From positions 1,725,001 to 1,789,000 of the forward strand of contig NGZR01000006.1 in assembly GCA_002197995.1 (NCBI GenBank): a DNA stretch of 64,000 nt. The letters are read 5' to 3'. Source of the DNA: Gaeumannomyces sp. JS-464 (Eukaryota; Ascomycota; Sordariomycetes; Magnaporthales; Magnaporthaceae). A program made the translations under genes and the position numbers. The notes under the pieces were generated by a model. It saw nothing but the letters and a program-made list of their open reading frames with translations, was not told where the DNA came from and ran no database searches. Positions 47,510 to 59,156 of this stretch are shown one piece after another; positions within the stretch are counted from its first letter, which is position 1; every line of letters begins with the position of its first letter.

Positions 47510-49527
47510 CGTACGCTCGCGTAATCTTTTAATGCTAAGCTTTCGCTTTTTATATTATGTGTTTTTTGCATTTCGCAATTTCGCATTTCCTTTAATCGAG
47601 CGTTTTAATAACGCATAGCATTAGGTGCTGTTCGTTAGGTTTAAAAATTACGGTAAATTTACCGATTTAAGCTAATTTTTACCGTGGTAATTAAAATGCC
47701 AAACGGGGTTTAACTTTTAGCTTGCTTTTTATTTTTCGTAAAAAAAATCGTATTTAAGTTTGGGTTATAAATGGAATTTGCATTTTCCGTGGATATCTTT
47801 TGCTTAAAAAAAGTGCAAATGTTTCGAATGTTTTATGTTAATGCTAAAGTGGTTTTTAAAATTTAATGCAGTTTATTTTAACTCGTTCACGTTATCGAAT
47901 TTATAATTAACATATTTAACTTTTTGCTAATCGTTAAACAACGATAAAAGTTAACTATTATTTTCGTTCGTTAAAATAGCGTAATATAATAAGCTATTTA
48001 AATGTTTTAAGATTTTAACATTTTAAAAACATTGAAATACGTTAAATGGCGTAAAAACGCGCTGGTTTTTCCAGTTTCCGCGAATTATAAATATAAAAAC
48101 CGCGTTATTTAAACCTTTTACGCGTTTTTAAAACTCGGTCGTTTTAAAAGTTTAACCATTTTAGTTTATTTTCGCGTCGGTGTTAAAGTTTTTCAACTTT
48201 CGAAAAAAATGTGTTTAATTTAAAAGCTTTTTTTAAACTCCTTTTTTTATTAAATCGCTTGTTAAAATCGCCCCTTTTTAAGCTTAACGAAAAACGGCGT
48301 CGTTTTTTTCTTTCGAATTTTCGGGCCTAAAAACGATACGTTATTTTCCCTCGCTATTATATTCGACTTTAATAGCTTTAAATATAGCGATATTTCGTAG
48401 CTTTCGAAAGTACCATTCGGTATTTTTTTATTAAACTAATGTATAGCATATAGCTTATTGTAATAATATATTTAGCTAAACGCTATTTTAAAACATAATC
48501 CTTTTTATGTTAAGCTTTTTTGCGTTCGTTAAAAGTTCGCTATTTAACGGTTATTATTTCGCTAAAAGCAATTAACTTTTATATAGCCAATTTAACCGCA
48601 TTTAAAACATTTCCCGTTTTTTAAATTTTATTTTTGCTTTTTTTATTGCTTTTATTGCTAATAAACGCCTCCCGCATTAAAGTTTATAAAGTTTAAATGC
48701 GTCCCGTAAACCGTAATAAGTTATTATTTAGCTTTTTTTTAATTAGCTTTATTTTATACTACACTTTTAAAACTATATCCTTTTTTTCCTATTATCGTTC
48801 GTATAATTTATCGCTAATGCGAATTGCGTTTTAAACGTAATTCGTAAAAAACTTTAAGCGGTTTTAGTTTGCGAGTTCGTTTTTTACGTTTTCGCGTAAT
48901 TTATTATAAAAATGCAGCATTAACGTAGCGTCGCTTTAATTAAACTTAATGCTAATTTGCTAAAAATCCGCGGCGTATTTAACTGCGGCTTTTTGCTATT
49001 TAATAGCTAGCAAATCTCTTTTAGCGATTCGAGTTTCGTTAATTATTCCGAACATTTTTCCGACTTTTTTTCCGAAGGTTTTAAAGTTGGCGAAAATAAT
49101 TTTAATGGTTTTTTAGCTATTTTTATACCTTTTAAAATAATCGCTTTAGGTTAGTTAAAACCATTTTTTTACTTTACCGTTTAACCTAGTAGCAGCGTAA
49201 GCGACTTTTTATTTTTCGCTAATAACTGCTATTTATAAAACTTAAAATAGCTTTTGCATTTAATAAGGAACGTTTTAAGCTTACCGTTTTCCTTTTTGTA
49301 AAAATTTAAAAACGGAAACTTATACGTTTTAACCGCGATAAATGCTTTAAAAAATAACAGCTTTGTAGTAAACTGCTTTACCTTGGTTTAGCTTTTGGCG
49401 ATTTCGTCCGCTATATGTTTAAAAAGGCTAGCTATATTAATGGTTTCCTTAAAGTCGTATTTAACACCGTTAAAAGTAAAAACCGTGGTTTTTTCCTTTT
49501 TAAGGTTTTTGCTACTACTCGCTATAA
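47510..49527 (-). pseudogene. Gypsy gag relic, inner element
   Basis: The minus-strand start is an ATA.GCGAGTAGTAGC context (ATG lost to ATA by RIP). It is followed by KTTVFTFNGVKYDFKETINI and ASLFKHIADEIAKS, a gag N-terminus. The whole region is about 85-90 percent collinear by eye with 49948-51960. It continues past 47507 into the protease/pol part, which the duplicate does not. Confidence 0.6.
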
Positions 49528-49575
49528 TTATATTATCTTTCTTTTTAACGAAGTATTAAATAGGATTAATTAAAA

Positions 49576-49947
49576 TGTTATAATTGGGGGTTTGCTTTTA
49601 AAGTAAAGCATTTTAAAAGTGGAAAGGATAATATCCTTAGTGTTAATGGATAAAGAATTACGTAATTTAAAAGGATAATTTAATTGCTTATTTTAAAAAA
49701 TGTTTAAAAGCTAACTTAAATTAACTAATGCCGAAGCTTTAATTAAAATTACTTAAAACAATAGGAAATCCATTTTTTATATATACGCTGCTTTTTGCTT
49801 TATGTTAAGTTAGATTTATAGCTTTGTTATAAATTTACAAATCCTTTTAGGTTTACGTAACTTTACGTAATTAAAACGGGGCGAAAGCACCACTTTAAAG
49901 CCCTTTTTTGCCTCGCTATTTTAAAGGTTTACATGCTGGTTGTAACA
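49576..49947 (-). repeat. 5' LTR of the inner Gypsy element
   Basis: A 372-bp unit, TGTTATAATTGGGGG to GGTTGTAACA on the plus strand. Read in reverse it starts TGTTACAACCAGCATG, a variant shared with the solo LTR at 25822-26229 and the LTR at 59157-59602, but unlike the outer element's LTRs. Confidence 0.85.
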
Positions 49948-51960
49948 TACGTACGCTCGCGTAATCCTTTAATGCTAAGCTTTCGCCTTTTATGCTATAT
50001 GTTTTTTACATTTCGCAATTTCGCATTTTTTTTAATCGAACGTTTTAATAACGCATAGCATCGGGTGCTATTTATTAAGTTTAAAATTGCGATAAATTTG
50101 CCGATTTAACCTAGTTTTTACCGTGGTAATTAAAATGCTAAATAAGGTTTAATTTTTAGCTTATTTTTTAATTTCCGTAAAAAATAATCGTATTTAAGTT
50201 TAAATCGTAAATGAAATTCGCATTTTCCGTAAATGCATTTTGCTTAAAAAAAGTGGAAATATCCCGGGTGTTTTATATTAATGCTAGGATAATTTTCGGG
50301 ATTTAACGCGGTTTATTTTAACTTGTTTACGTCGTTAAACTTATAATTAGCATATTTAACTTTTTCTTAGTTATTAAACTATAATAAAAGTTAACTATCG
50401 TTTTCGTTCGCCGGGGTAACGTAACATAATAAACTATTTACGTATTTTAAAACTTTAACGTTTTAAAAGCATTTAAATACGTTAAATGGCGTAAAAACGC
50501 GCTAGTTTTTCCAGTTTTCGCGAATTATAAATATAAAAGCGTTATTTAAACCTTTTACGCGTTTTTAAAACTCGGTCGTTTTAAAAGTTTAACCATTTTA
50601 ATTTATTTCCGCGTTAATATCGGGATTTTTTAACTTTTAAAAAAAATGCGTTTAATTTAAAAGCTTTTTTCGGGCTTTTTCTTTTTTAAACTGCTTGTTA
50701 AAATTGCTTTTTTTAGGTTTAACGAAAAGTAGCGTCGTTATTTTCCTTCGAATTTTTAAGCCCGAAAACGATCCGCTATTTTTTTACTATCGTATTCGAT
50801 TTTAATAGCTTTAAATATAACAATGCTTTGTAATTTTTAAAAGTACTATCCGGTAACCTTTTTATCGAACTAATATACAGTATATAGCTTATCGTAATAG
50901 TACGTTTAATTAAACGCTATATTAAAGCATAATTTTTTTTATATTAGGCTTTTTTACGTTCGTTAAAAGTTTGCTATTTAGCGGTTATTATTTCGTTAAA
51001 AGCAATTAACTTTTATATAGCTAATTTAATTGCACTTAAAACACTTTTCGTTTTTCGGGTTTTATTTTTACTTTTTTTATTACTTTTATTACTAATAAGC
51101 GGCTTTTACATTAAGGTTTATAAAGTTTAAATACGTTTCGTAAACCGTAATAAATTGCTATTTAGCTTTTTTTAATTAGCTTTATTTTATGCCGCTTTTT
51201 TAAAACCATATCCTATTTTTTCCTATTATCGTTCGTACAATTTATCGCTAATGCGAATTACGTTTTAAACGTAATTTATAAAAAATTTTACGCAATCCTA
51301 CTTTGCAAATTCGTTTTTTACGTTTTCGCGCAATCCGTTATAAAAATATAGCATTAACGTAACGTTATTTTAGTTAAGCTTAATACTAATTCGTTAAAAG
51401 TTTGCGGCGTATTTAATTGCGGCTTTTCGCTATTTAAAGGCTAGCAAATTTCTTTCGGCGATTCGAATTTCGTCGATTATTTCGAACATCTTTTCGACCT
51501 TTTTTCCGAAAGCTTCGAAGCTAGTAAAAATGATTTTAGTAATTTTTTAACTACTTTTATACCTTTTAACGTAATCGTTTTAGGTCGGTTAAAACCATTT
51601 TTTCACTTTACCGTCCAATTTAATAGCAATATAAGCGACTTTTTATTTTTCGCTTACAAATTGCTATTTGTAAAATTTAAAATAGCTTTTGCATTTGGTA
51701 AAAAACGTTTTAAATTTGCCGTTTTCCTTTTTGTAAAAATCCGGGAACGGGAATTTGTACGTTTTAACCGCGATAAGTGTTTCGAAAGATAATAACTTCG
51801 TAGTAAATTGCTTTACTTCGGTTTAGCTTTTGGCGATTTTATTCGCTATAAGTTTAAAAAGGCTAACCGTGTTAGCAGTTTTGTTAAAGTCGTATTTAAC
51901 ACCGTTAAAAGTAAAAACCGTGGTTTTTTCCTTTTTAGGTTTTTTACTACTGCTCGTTAT
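49948..51960 (-). pseudogene. Gypsy gag relic, outer element
   Basis: A near-duplicate of 47510-49527 (both left ends read TACGTACGCTCGCGTAATC). It begins by the leader TTAACTAATCCTATTTAG next to the 5' LTR at 52012. It breaks off exactly where the inner element's LTR starts, as expected if the inner element inserted here. Confidence 0.65.
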
Positions 51961-52011
51961 AATTATATTATTTTTTCCTTTTAATAAAGTACTAAATAGG
52001 ATTAGTTAAAA

Positions 52012-52415
52012 TATTATAATTAAAGGTTTGCTTTTAAAGTAAAGCATTTCGAAAGTGGAAAAGATAGTATCGCTAGTGTTAGTAAATAAAAAATTACGTA
52101 ATTTAAAAAAACGATATAATTGCTTACTTTAAAAGATGCTTAGGAATTAATTTAGGTTAATTAATGCCGAAGTTTTAATTAAAGCTATTTAAAAAGGAAA
52201 GAAATTCATTTTTTATATATACATTACTTAATAAACAATTGTTTAAATATGTTAATTATGTTTATAACTAATATATTTTTGTTAAATATGTTAGCTATGT
52301 TTATTATTAACATATTTTGCGATTATTACGGGATTTGGGTTTTTAGGTAAGTTGTTTTAACTTTTTACTTATTTTAACCACCTTACGCTTTTTTTCCCGG
52401 AAGGCGGTTGTAATA
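52012..52415 (-). repeat. 5' LTR of the outer Gypsy element
   Basis: A 404-bp unit, TATTATAATTAAAGG to GGTTGTAATA on the plus strand, collinear with 35792-36194, including the degraded twin hairpins near 52247-52315. It is followed by the duplicated TATAC. Confidence 0.85.
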
Positions 52416-52639
52416 TATACGAATGCTTAATTAAATTAAAATGCACGATAAAAAAACTAATAATTAATATTATGTTATTTTAAAAATCGTACGAAAAGCG
52501 GGAAATTTCCAAAATTTATTAAATCGAAAAACGAAATAACCTAATTAACGTTTTAACGAAAAAGGATTTAAATAACGCTTTATTATTTTAATTTCGATAA
52601 ATCGTACGATTATTAAAATTAAAACATATATCGAACAAA

Positions 52640-54141
52640 ATAAAATAAAAAGGAAAACAATTTCTTTTATTATTTAATTTCGTATAAAAGCCTAATTATT
52701 ACCAATTCCCGTTTAAAAAAAAAATTTAGCAAATGTATTATATAAATAATATACCCCTTTTTTTAAACAAAAAATAAAAGCCATTTCGCACAATTAATTT
52801 TCGATTAAAATAACTTACCATTTAAACCAAAACTAGCCGCGTTAAAACGAGGCAGCTGTTTTAATAACGGCATTATATAACTTTTAAAATTAACCGCATT
52901 ACCACCGCTATTACTATTATTAAATTTATTACGTTAATTTAAACTTTTAACGGATAAGCTTAAAAATGCCGACGTAATATAAGCATATTCGCAATTCCGA
53001 CCGTATAACTGCCAAATATAACTTAAGCAAACCCCGCTTTAAAAGCCACGGATTTGCACGCAGCGAAAAAAGCGCGAAATAGCGCTAAAATTACCACACT
53101 TTTAAAAGCAACGGCGAACTAAAAACTCCGCGCGAATAAATTAGGACCGCGTGGAAATACGACTTACGCCGTACGATTTTAGCTATTAAAAGTATAACAC
53201 GCTTATTAAACGTTATATTCGGGTTGGTAATATTTATCCGGGCTTCGATATCGTGCAACGGGAAAACGGCAAGTTAACTTTCCTCGAGCTAAATAAAAAA
53301 AAAAGTTAACTTCGTACGAAAAAGAAAAAAATTAAGGAAAGTAATACGTACGCTAATAGCGAAAACTGTTACAAATTAACGATTATTAGGCAAACCGGTA
53401 AAAAAACGCAACTAAGTCGCACTTTCGCTATTAATACAAATGCTAATCGCACTTAAAAAATTGTAAACGGTAAACGCCGGAATGTTAAGCTAAGCAGCGG
53501 GCAAAAAAAACATCGTGCGATTCGGAAAAACGATCGGAAACGGGGGAACGAAAAAGCGCGCACGCGAAACGTTAACGTACAAAACGTAATAACCGACTTT
53601 AACCGAGCGAAAAAGAAAAAAAAAGGAAAGGTTAAAAGTTACGTAATTGGAAAAAACGGGCGAAGTTAAAATTATAACGGAGGGTGCGGTGTTATGTAAA
53701 AAGGAAAAAAGCAAAAGGAAAAAAAAGCCGTTTTAATGCTTGCAAAAGTGGGTTTTTCCGTACAACCGCATAAAAGCAGGAAAAAAAACCACCTTTTACA
53801 ATTATTACTATACGAAGCTATTTATAACTTAACAACTTCGTCCTTTTTATATAAACTAACCACTACTATTAACCCTACGTTATTCCCATTTTTTTACTTT
53901 TACGACGCTTTTATGCGATATACATATATATTAACGCTAAATTACCTAAAAAGATATTTTTTTAACGTTTATATTAAAGCCCGGAGTTGGTTGCTTTGCA
54001 CGATATGCCTTTTAATATACTTTTTTTTTGTTTTGCCCATTTCGCACAATTACTTTAAATTACTTTATTAAAAAATAACTTAATTTGTTTTAACTAATAT
54101 TTAAAAAGGGGAAAATGCGATTATAAAAAAAAAAATGCCAG
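52640..54141. other. Copia 3' region after RNase H, no recognisable gene
   Basis: AT-rich, with occasional CGTACGAA motifs like the rest of the Copia element. A plus-strand frame of 111 codons at 53736-54071 is rich in aromatic and hydrophobic residues, as chance frames in this composition are. I see no family motif. Confidence 0.4.
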
Positions 54142-54490
54142 TGTTAAATAGGCAGCTAAAAGTCGCACGAAGCTATTTACGAAAGGCGGAAAATTTACAG
54201 CCCGAAGCCCCGTGGTAGGAAATAACGTTTCCTTAACACGAAGGTTCCGGCACGGAAATTACCAGCTAAGCCGTTATGCACGGAAGTTGTGCAAGTTTTA
54301 AGTTAAATCCCGACTTTGAAATTTGCTTTATATAATCGCACCCCGCGGCTTTTAGCATAAGATATATATACATTAAGTAAGGCTTATACGATAAGCCTTT
54401 TTTTTATACTTAAAAAATAAATAGCTTTTGGATATATATAAATTTAAAAGCTTTTTTACTTTAAAAACTAGTACCGGTACGATTGCTACG
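54142..54490 (+). repeat. 3' LTR of the Copia element
   Basis: Begins TGTTAAATAGGCAGCTAAAAG and ends GGTACGATTGCTACG. It is collinear with 28806-29172 apart from the TA microsatellite. Confidence 0.75.
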
Positions 54491-55934
54491 AATAAAATAC
54501 AATATCGAAAAGGAAATAAAAAATATGCTAAAAAACGATACAGCCCGGTAAAGCATTTACAAAAAGCTCGAAATTTTTAACGCTAAATTCGAAACTTATT
54601 TTAACAAGTAAGCAAAAGCTAATGCGTTTTTTTTATTTTATTTTTTTCTTAATAAACTCGTTTTTAATACTTATTTATTATTTTAAATATTTACAAAAAG
54701 TATAAACGACCGTAGTAAATGGTTTGTAATAATGTTTAAAATTAAATGCAAAAATCCTTCCTTCCCGATTAACCGCTCGAAAAGCTTAAGCTGCTTTAAA
54801 CCCGTTATATTATCCATCGCGTTAACATTTATTTTTATAACGATATTTAAATTTAGCGAACTCGAAACGAAAACCCCGGGGATAGCGTTATCGCCGCTAT
54901 TAATCGCGAAATTAAAAAGCTTTTAAAAACGGCGAAAACTAAATTAACGGCAGCTTTCGGTTAAATTATAAACGCGGCGAAAAAAATAAAAACGCCGGTT
55001 TAAAATAAATAGTTTCGTAATAAGCCGGAGTTTTTCCTTTTTAATACTAAAAGCATTTTTACTAATACCAAATTTAACAAGCTCGTTTTTACTCGCATTT
55101 AAGCTTTTAATTAACGCTGGAAAGATAAAATAAAAAGCGCTTAAAAGTCGCGGGAAAACTTTAACGAAAAGCTTATTATTAAAACGGTTTAAAAATGGCT
55201 TTTAATCGTAACAGCTATCCTTACCGTTTCCGGCTTCGACCCGTTTTCGGCTAAACCCGGAAATACAATTCACTTTGCTAACGTTTATAACCGTACCGAT
55301 TGGGATTTTAACGGAAATTAGTATAACTTTTTAATACGCTTTAATAGCGTTCCAATCGGGCATTTACGAGCCGCACGTTAATAAAGCGTTTAATTACGTT
55401 TTATACGAATTTAAACTTCGCGTTACCGATTATAAAAAGTCGGATTTAATTAACGTCGTTTTAAGCCCGGGATTTATTAAGGAAAAAATTAAAAAAACGA
55501 ATCGCAAAAGGATAAATACGAAAGAAATCGAAAAATAACTCCCTGTTAATTACTTCCGGCTTTGTATTATTACTTTACGCACGGGCCTTATCGTAATCGG
55601 TTTTTAATTTTAACCGTACGGCGGTATAACTTTCGTTTAAAACTAAGCTTTTATCCTTTTTATATAACAGCTTTTATCCTTTTTATATAACAGCTTTTAT
55701 CCTTTTTTGCGTGTAAAACCCGTTTTATAAAAACCCTAAATAATACCGTTCGGTATGTATTAACGTGTAATTTACCGTCCGTTTTAATTAGCAAGCCCGT
55801 TATTTTTTTAATTTCCTATATGTTTAATTTAAACGTTTTAATAACGGTACGGTTTAAAATGTTATTATTACGATATAAAAGGCCCGGTTACGCTTTGTAT
55901 TAAATTTAATCGAAATATAAAAGCGAATTCGCGT
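54491..55934 (+). other. Unidentified RIP-degraded coding relic, right of the Copia insertion
   Basis: Plus-strand traces include KWLLIVTAILTVSGFDPFSA, then GNTIHFANVYNRTDWDFNGN, YNFLIRFNSVPIGHLRAAR (55190-55385). The composition is clearly protein-like, but I do not recognise it. Together with 27095-28805 it may be the older element that received the Copia insertion. Confidence 0.4.
55652..55712. repeat. Tandem repeat, about 24 bp, 2.6 units
   Basis: CTTTTATCCTTTTTATATAACAG occurs twice in succession followed by a partial third copy (CTTTTATCCTTTTT). Confidence 0.85.
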
Positions 55935-56184
55935 TATTATAATTAGGGTTTTGCTTTTAAAATAAAGCATTTAAAAAAAGGGGTAAAATAATGCATTTAT
56001 TAATAACTTTAAAAAATTTTAAGTTTTAAATTGCAACGTTTTAATTGCTTGTTTAAAAGGATATTTAAAGGCTAATTTAAATTAACTAATGCTAAGCTTT
56101 AATTAAAACTTATTTTATATAAACGGAATATTTTTTTATATTTTAAAGTTATTTTATGCTTTATATATTATATTTATAACAAAT
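55935..56184 (-). repeat. Gypsy-family LTR fragment
   Basis: Plus-strand TATTATAATTAGGGTTTTGC, then ATTAACTAATGCTAAGC, match the other LTRs. The right part is missing or cut by the DNA transposon starting at 56188. Confidence 0.6.
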
Positions 56185-56187
56185 ATA

Positions 56188-57286
56188 ACGTGGTTTATTA
56201 GCATATTAAACAAATTACTATATTAAACATTTAATTACAACCTTCGAATAATCGACGCTAATTTTAACTTATTAACGCTAAATATCCATTTAAACTATTT
56301 AAAATTGTATATATTAAACATTTTTTTTCCATTTGGTAAATGCGTTCGTTATGTCCGGTTTTGCCGTAAGTGCTATACCGTTTATCGCGTTACCGGCGCG
56401 TTTTGCTTTTTTAACCTTTTTTTACGCTTATATTTTGCTTTAATTACGCATTTGCAACTTTTTAATTTATAACGTTTGTTATTTCGCGTATTATAAAAGA
56501 TCTTTTTATTAAATACGAGTTTTTTTTAGCCTTTTAGCGTTTATTTAATACTTTGTTCGTTTTGCGGAACGAAGCGATATCGGTTTAAAAAAGGCTATTT
56601 TAGGCATTATAACAGTCGTTCTTTTCGCCATTTGGTTTATAACCGTTAATATACATGTTAAAAAGCTATTTTAGTAATAAAAACTCCGAATTTTAATATA
56701 TTAGGATTGCGAAATTGCTTTTTTAATATTTAAAGCGATTTAAAAGTTTAAAAGTTTAAAATTAGTTAAAAGCGGTTTTAAAAAAGTTGGAATTTTTAAT
56801 TTAACATTTAATTTAGTTAAAATAAAATTCGAATTAATAAAAGAAAAATTAGCGTTTAAAAGCTTTTATACATATTTTCCTCGATTATAAAAGTAAAAAA
56901 TGCCGTTTTAAACCCCGACAAAAATTCGATTTTAATTACGTAATTAACGTATAATTTTATTAATTTTTCGACTTATTAACCGTATGCTTTTTTTAACGAA
57001 CCGAAATACTTAACGTTAAACGGTTAAAAAAAGTAAAACGAATACAAAAGCATGCAAAACGTAATAATGTTATATTTTTAGTAATAAAGCTTAAAATCCA
57101 TTAAATAGTAGCTTTTATAACCGTTTAATATTAATAAACGATAAAGCTTTTTAAATCGAATTGCAATATGTTTATCGAAATGTTAAATCCATTTTAAATT
57201 TCGGTTGTTTATAATTTACTTATTATTAATCGTTACGATAATTTTCGCGTGAAAAATCGCTTTTCGAATACCAATTAACTAAATAA
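56188..57286 (-). mobile_element. Fot1/pogo-type transposon, left part, interrupted
   Basis: Starts ACGTGGTTTATTAGC after TA and is collinear with the left 1.1 kb of 32564-34379 (same minus-strand transposase orientation). It stops at CAATTAACTAAATAA where another copy inserts at TA. I do not see its remainder in the window. Confidence 0.7.
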
Positions 57287-57288
57287 TA

Positions 57289-58115
57289 ACGTGGTTTATT
57301 AGTAAATAACGCATATTAGTAAATAACGCACCCAAACCCAGCCATTTAACAATCGACGCGCATGCTAACTTAATAACGCCAGGAATTTATTTAAACTACT
57401 TGGAATTATATACATCGGATATTTTTATTTCCTTTTAACAAATGCACGCATTATATCCGGTATTACCGCAAGTGTTACATCGCTAACGAGTTATCGTCGC
57501 CTTCCTTTTTTTAACCCTTATAATCGCGCGTTTTTTTACTATATTTATCCATTTAGCTTTTATTAATTTAAAATATTTCGTACCTTTTTTATAATAAGTA
57601 ACTTTTTAAATTAAATACGTGTTTTTTAGCCTTTTAGCGTTTGTTTAATACTTTGTTCGCCTTTTTAAACGTAAACACCTCGGTTTAAAAAAGGCTACTT
57701 TATGCATTATCGCTTTCGCCCTTTTAAACGTAAACACTTCGGCTTAAAAAAGGCTACTTTATGCATTATCGCTTTCGCCCTTTTTGCAATTTAATTTATA
57801 ACTATATAAATAGGTGTTAAAAAGCTGTTTTAGTAATTAGAAATTCGAGTTTTAATATGTTCGAATTGCGAAATTGCTTTTTTAACTGTTTTAAGCGTTT
57901 TAAAAGTTTAAAGTTCGAAATCGTTTAAAGTTTTCCTTAAAGGCGTTAAAATACGTAACCTTACATTTAGCTTTTTTAAAACTGAATTTAAATTAAAACG
58001 AGCAAAGCCAGCTTTTTCGAAAAGCTTGTTTTAAATATTTTTTTTTACTATAAAGTTAAAAAATGCCGCTTTAAACGCCAAAAGGAACTCGATTTTAATT
58101 ACGTAATTAACGTGT
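57289..58115 (-). mobile_element. Fot1/pogo-type transposon, truncated
   Basis: Begins ACGTGGTTTATTAGTAAATAACGC and is collinear with the left part of 32564-34379 up to TTACGTAATTAACGTG, where the homology ends. It contains a tandem duplication of about 62 bp not seen in its relatives. Confidence 0.7.
57659..57783. repeat. Direct duplication of about 62 bp
   Basis: Two adjacent near-identical units carry AAACGTAAACAC, GGCTACTTTATGCATTATCG and CTTTCGCCC. They differ by C/T at two sites, consistent with RIP after duplication. Confidence 0.85.
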
Positions 58116-58313
58116 TATAACGTAAACGATAAAAATTAAAAAAAGTTATATATACCCTTTATTATTATTACGATTTAAAGTTAAAAAAGTAAAAACAAAT
58201 GCGCGTCGCGAACCCGTGCGCATAAAAATTAGTATAGCATCCGATGGTTTTTAATTAAGTAATTTTAAAGCCATTTTTGCAGCTATAGCCCAAACGTTTG
58301 TAAAAGCCGGCCG

Positions 58314-59156
58314 TGTTATAACATTACCTCCCCTTTTTTAAAAAGGCCGAAAAGAAAAGGTTGTGCGGTTTTTTACTAACGATTTTCTTTTTTAACGCTT
58401 TAACTTTTTTCGCCGTAACTTTTACTTAATCCCGCCGTCGGCTGGTTTGTTATTATCGGCGTAATTTTTTGCAAAAGCGTTTTTTTCCGCGGTTTTTAGC
58501 CAAATTTGCAATTGTTTTGGCGGGTTTAGCTTGTTCGAATACCCTTCGTAATATGCTTTAAGCGAAGCGGCCGCGTTTTTAAAATTAACGGCGTTGTAAA
58601 AGTTAATGTCGGGGTTTTAGCCTCGCTATTACATTTAGTATTAAAAGCGTTCGTAATACAGCTTTAATAATAAAATGGTTTTTAACTTTTATTCCTCCTG
58701 GTTTTTAACAGTTTTTAACTTGGGTTGTTTTAACTTTTATCCTGGTAAAAAGTTGTTTAGAAATCATTTTAACTTATTCGTATGGAAAACTTTCGTGTTT
58801 TTCCATTTTTAAAAAACTTTTAACTTATATAAGTAACTTTTAAAAGTTATAATCCAGTATAACCTTTTAATTAACGGGAAATCGAGCTTATTATTAAGTT
58901 TATTCGTCGTTTAATTTTTTTTCATAATTAGGATTTCGTCGCTTATTTTGAAATTTAAAACTTAACGATATTTGTTGGTTTAAATAGTTGTTTTTTCCTA
59001 AGCTTGGAGTAATAACTTCCGGGCTTTTTCGCTAAATTTTAACAACTTTTTCGCCGCTTTTTGCGCATTTCTTTATAACATTTTCTTTTATGCTATTAAC
59101 TTTTTAAACGTTGTTTAACGGGTTTAATTTTAATGTGAAAAGTACGGGAAGCCTAT
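58314..59156 (-). other. Retroelement 3' end relic (gag-like frame, polypurine tract, LTR start)
   Basis: Minus-strand translation near 58610-58400 gives FKNAAASLKAYYEGYSNKLN, PPKQLQIWLKTAEKNAFAK and ADNNKPADGG. Then comes a purine tract (AAAAAAGGGGAGG) and TGTTATAACACGG, an LTR-like start at 58323 reading left. This suggests the 3' end of another retroelement that continues leftward only as degraded sequence. The family is not identified. The remainder up to 59156 is AT-rich without a recognisable gene. Confidence 0.4.

Larger units (their letters stand above)
43031..49947 (-). mobile_element. Second Ty3/Gypsy copy inside the block (inner element)
   Basis: Reading on the minus strand: 5' LTR (49947-49576), leader, gag (about 49527-47510), protease/N-terminal pol region, RT-integrase-chromodomain (46860-44130), tRNA-like sequence, antisense accessory ORF, and only the first few bases of a 3' LTR (TGTTACAGCC at 43037-43028). 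The polypurine-like AAAAAG..ACCTAA precedes that LTR start. It is the most complete Gypsy copy in the window but is RIP-degraded and 3'-truncated. Confidence 0.75.
35792..52415 (-). mobile_element. Ty3/Gypsy chromovirus block inserted in the Copia RNase H, TSD TATAC
   Basis: The block is bounded by related LTRs (35792-36194 and 52012-52415, 403 and 404 bp). Read in reverse, both start TATTACRACCGC, and both contain tandem ATGTTAGCTAT-type hairpins. TATAC lies on both sides (35787-35791 and 52416-52420). Reading on the minus strand: 5' LTR, gag (to 49948), then a second Gypsy copy (43031-49947), an unassigned stretch, pol from 39757 to 37040, a plus-strand accessory ORF and the 3' LTR. The outer and inner copies belong to one family but have different LTR variants. 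Confidence 0.8.
28806..54490 (+). mobile_element. Ty1/Copia retrotransposon, RIP-degraded, split by two insertions
   Basis: LTRs at 28806-29172 and 54142-54490 bracket it. An integrase-region trace lies on the plus strand near 31790-32560: NALYVIDIGICF, VRRLAQ-like text, SSGLGKKRG and IGPYAF, ending just before a DNA transposon at 32564-34379. An RNase H-like C-terminus follows at 35480-35791: LFIFTDGLFANNKDL, ILH..STKYKQVIRSVLTNELYEII and VCTDLKSLY. It is interrupted at Tyr by a Gypsy block and resumes at 52421 with ECLIKL and EKREISKIY, then LTKKD. Stops occur throughout. Gag and protease (29.2-31.6 kb) are too decayed to read. Confidence 0.75.

Noticed and set aside
49576..52415. A short non-autonomous LTR-gag-LTR retrotransposon
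   Set aside because: The two LTRs belong to different variants, and the outer LTR pairs with 35792-36194 through a shared TATAC duplication. The unit is therefore a junction of two elements.
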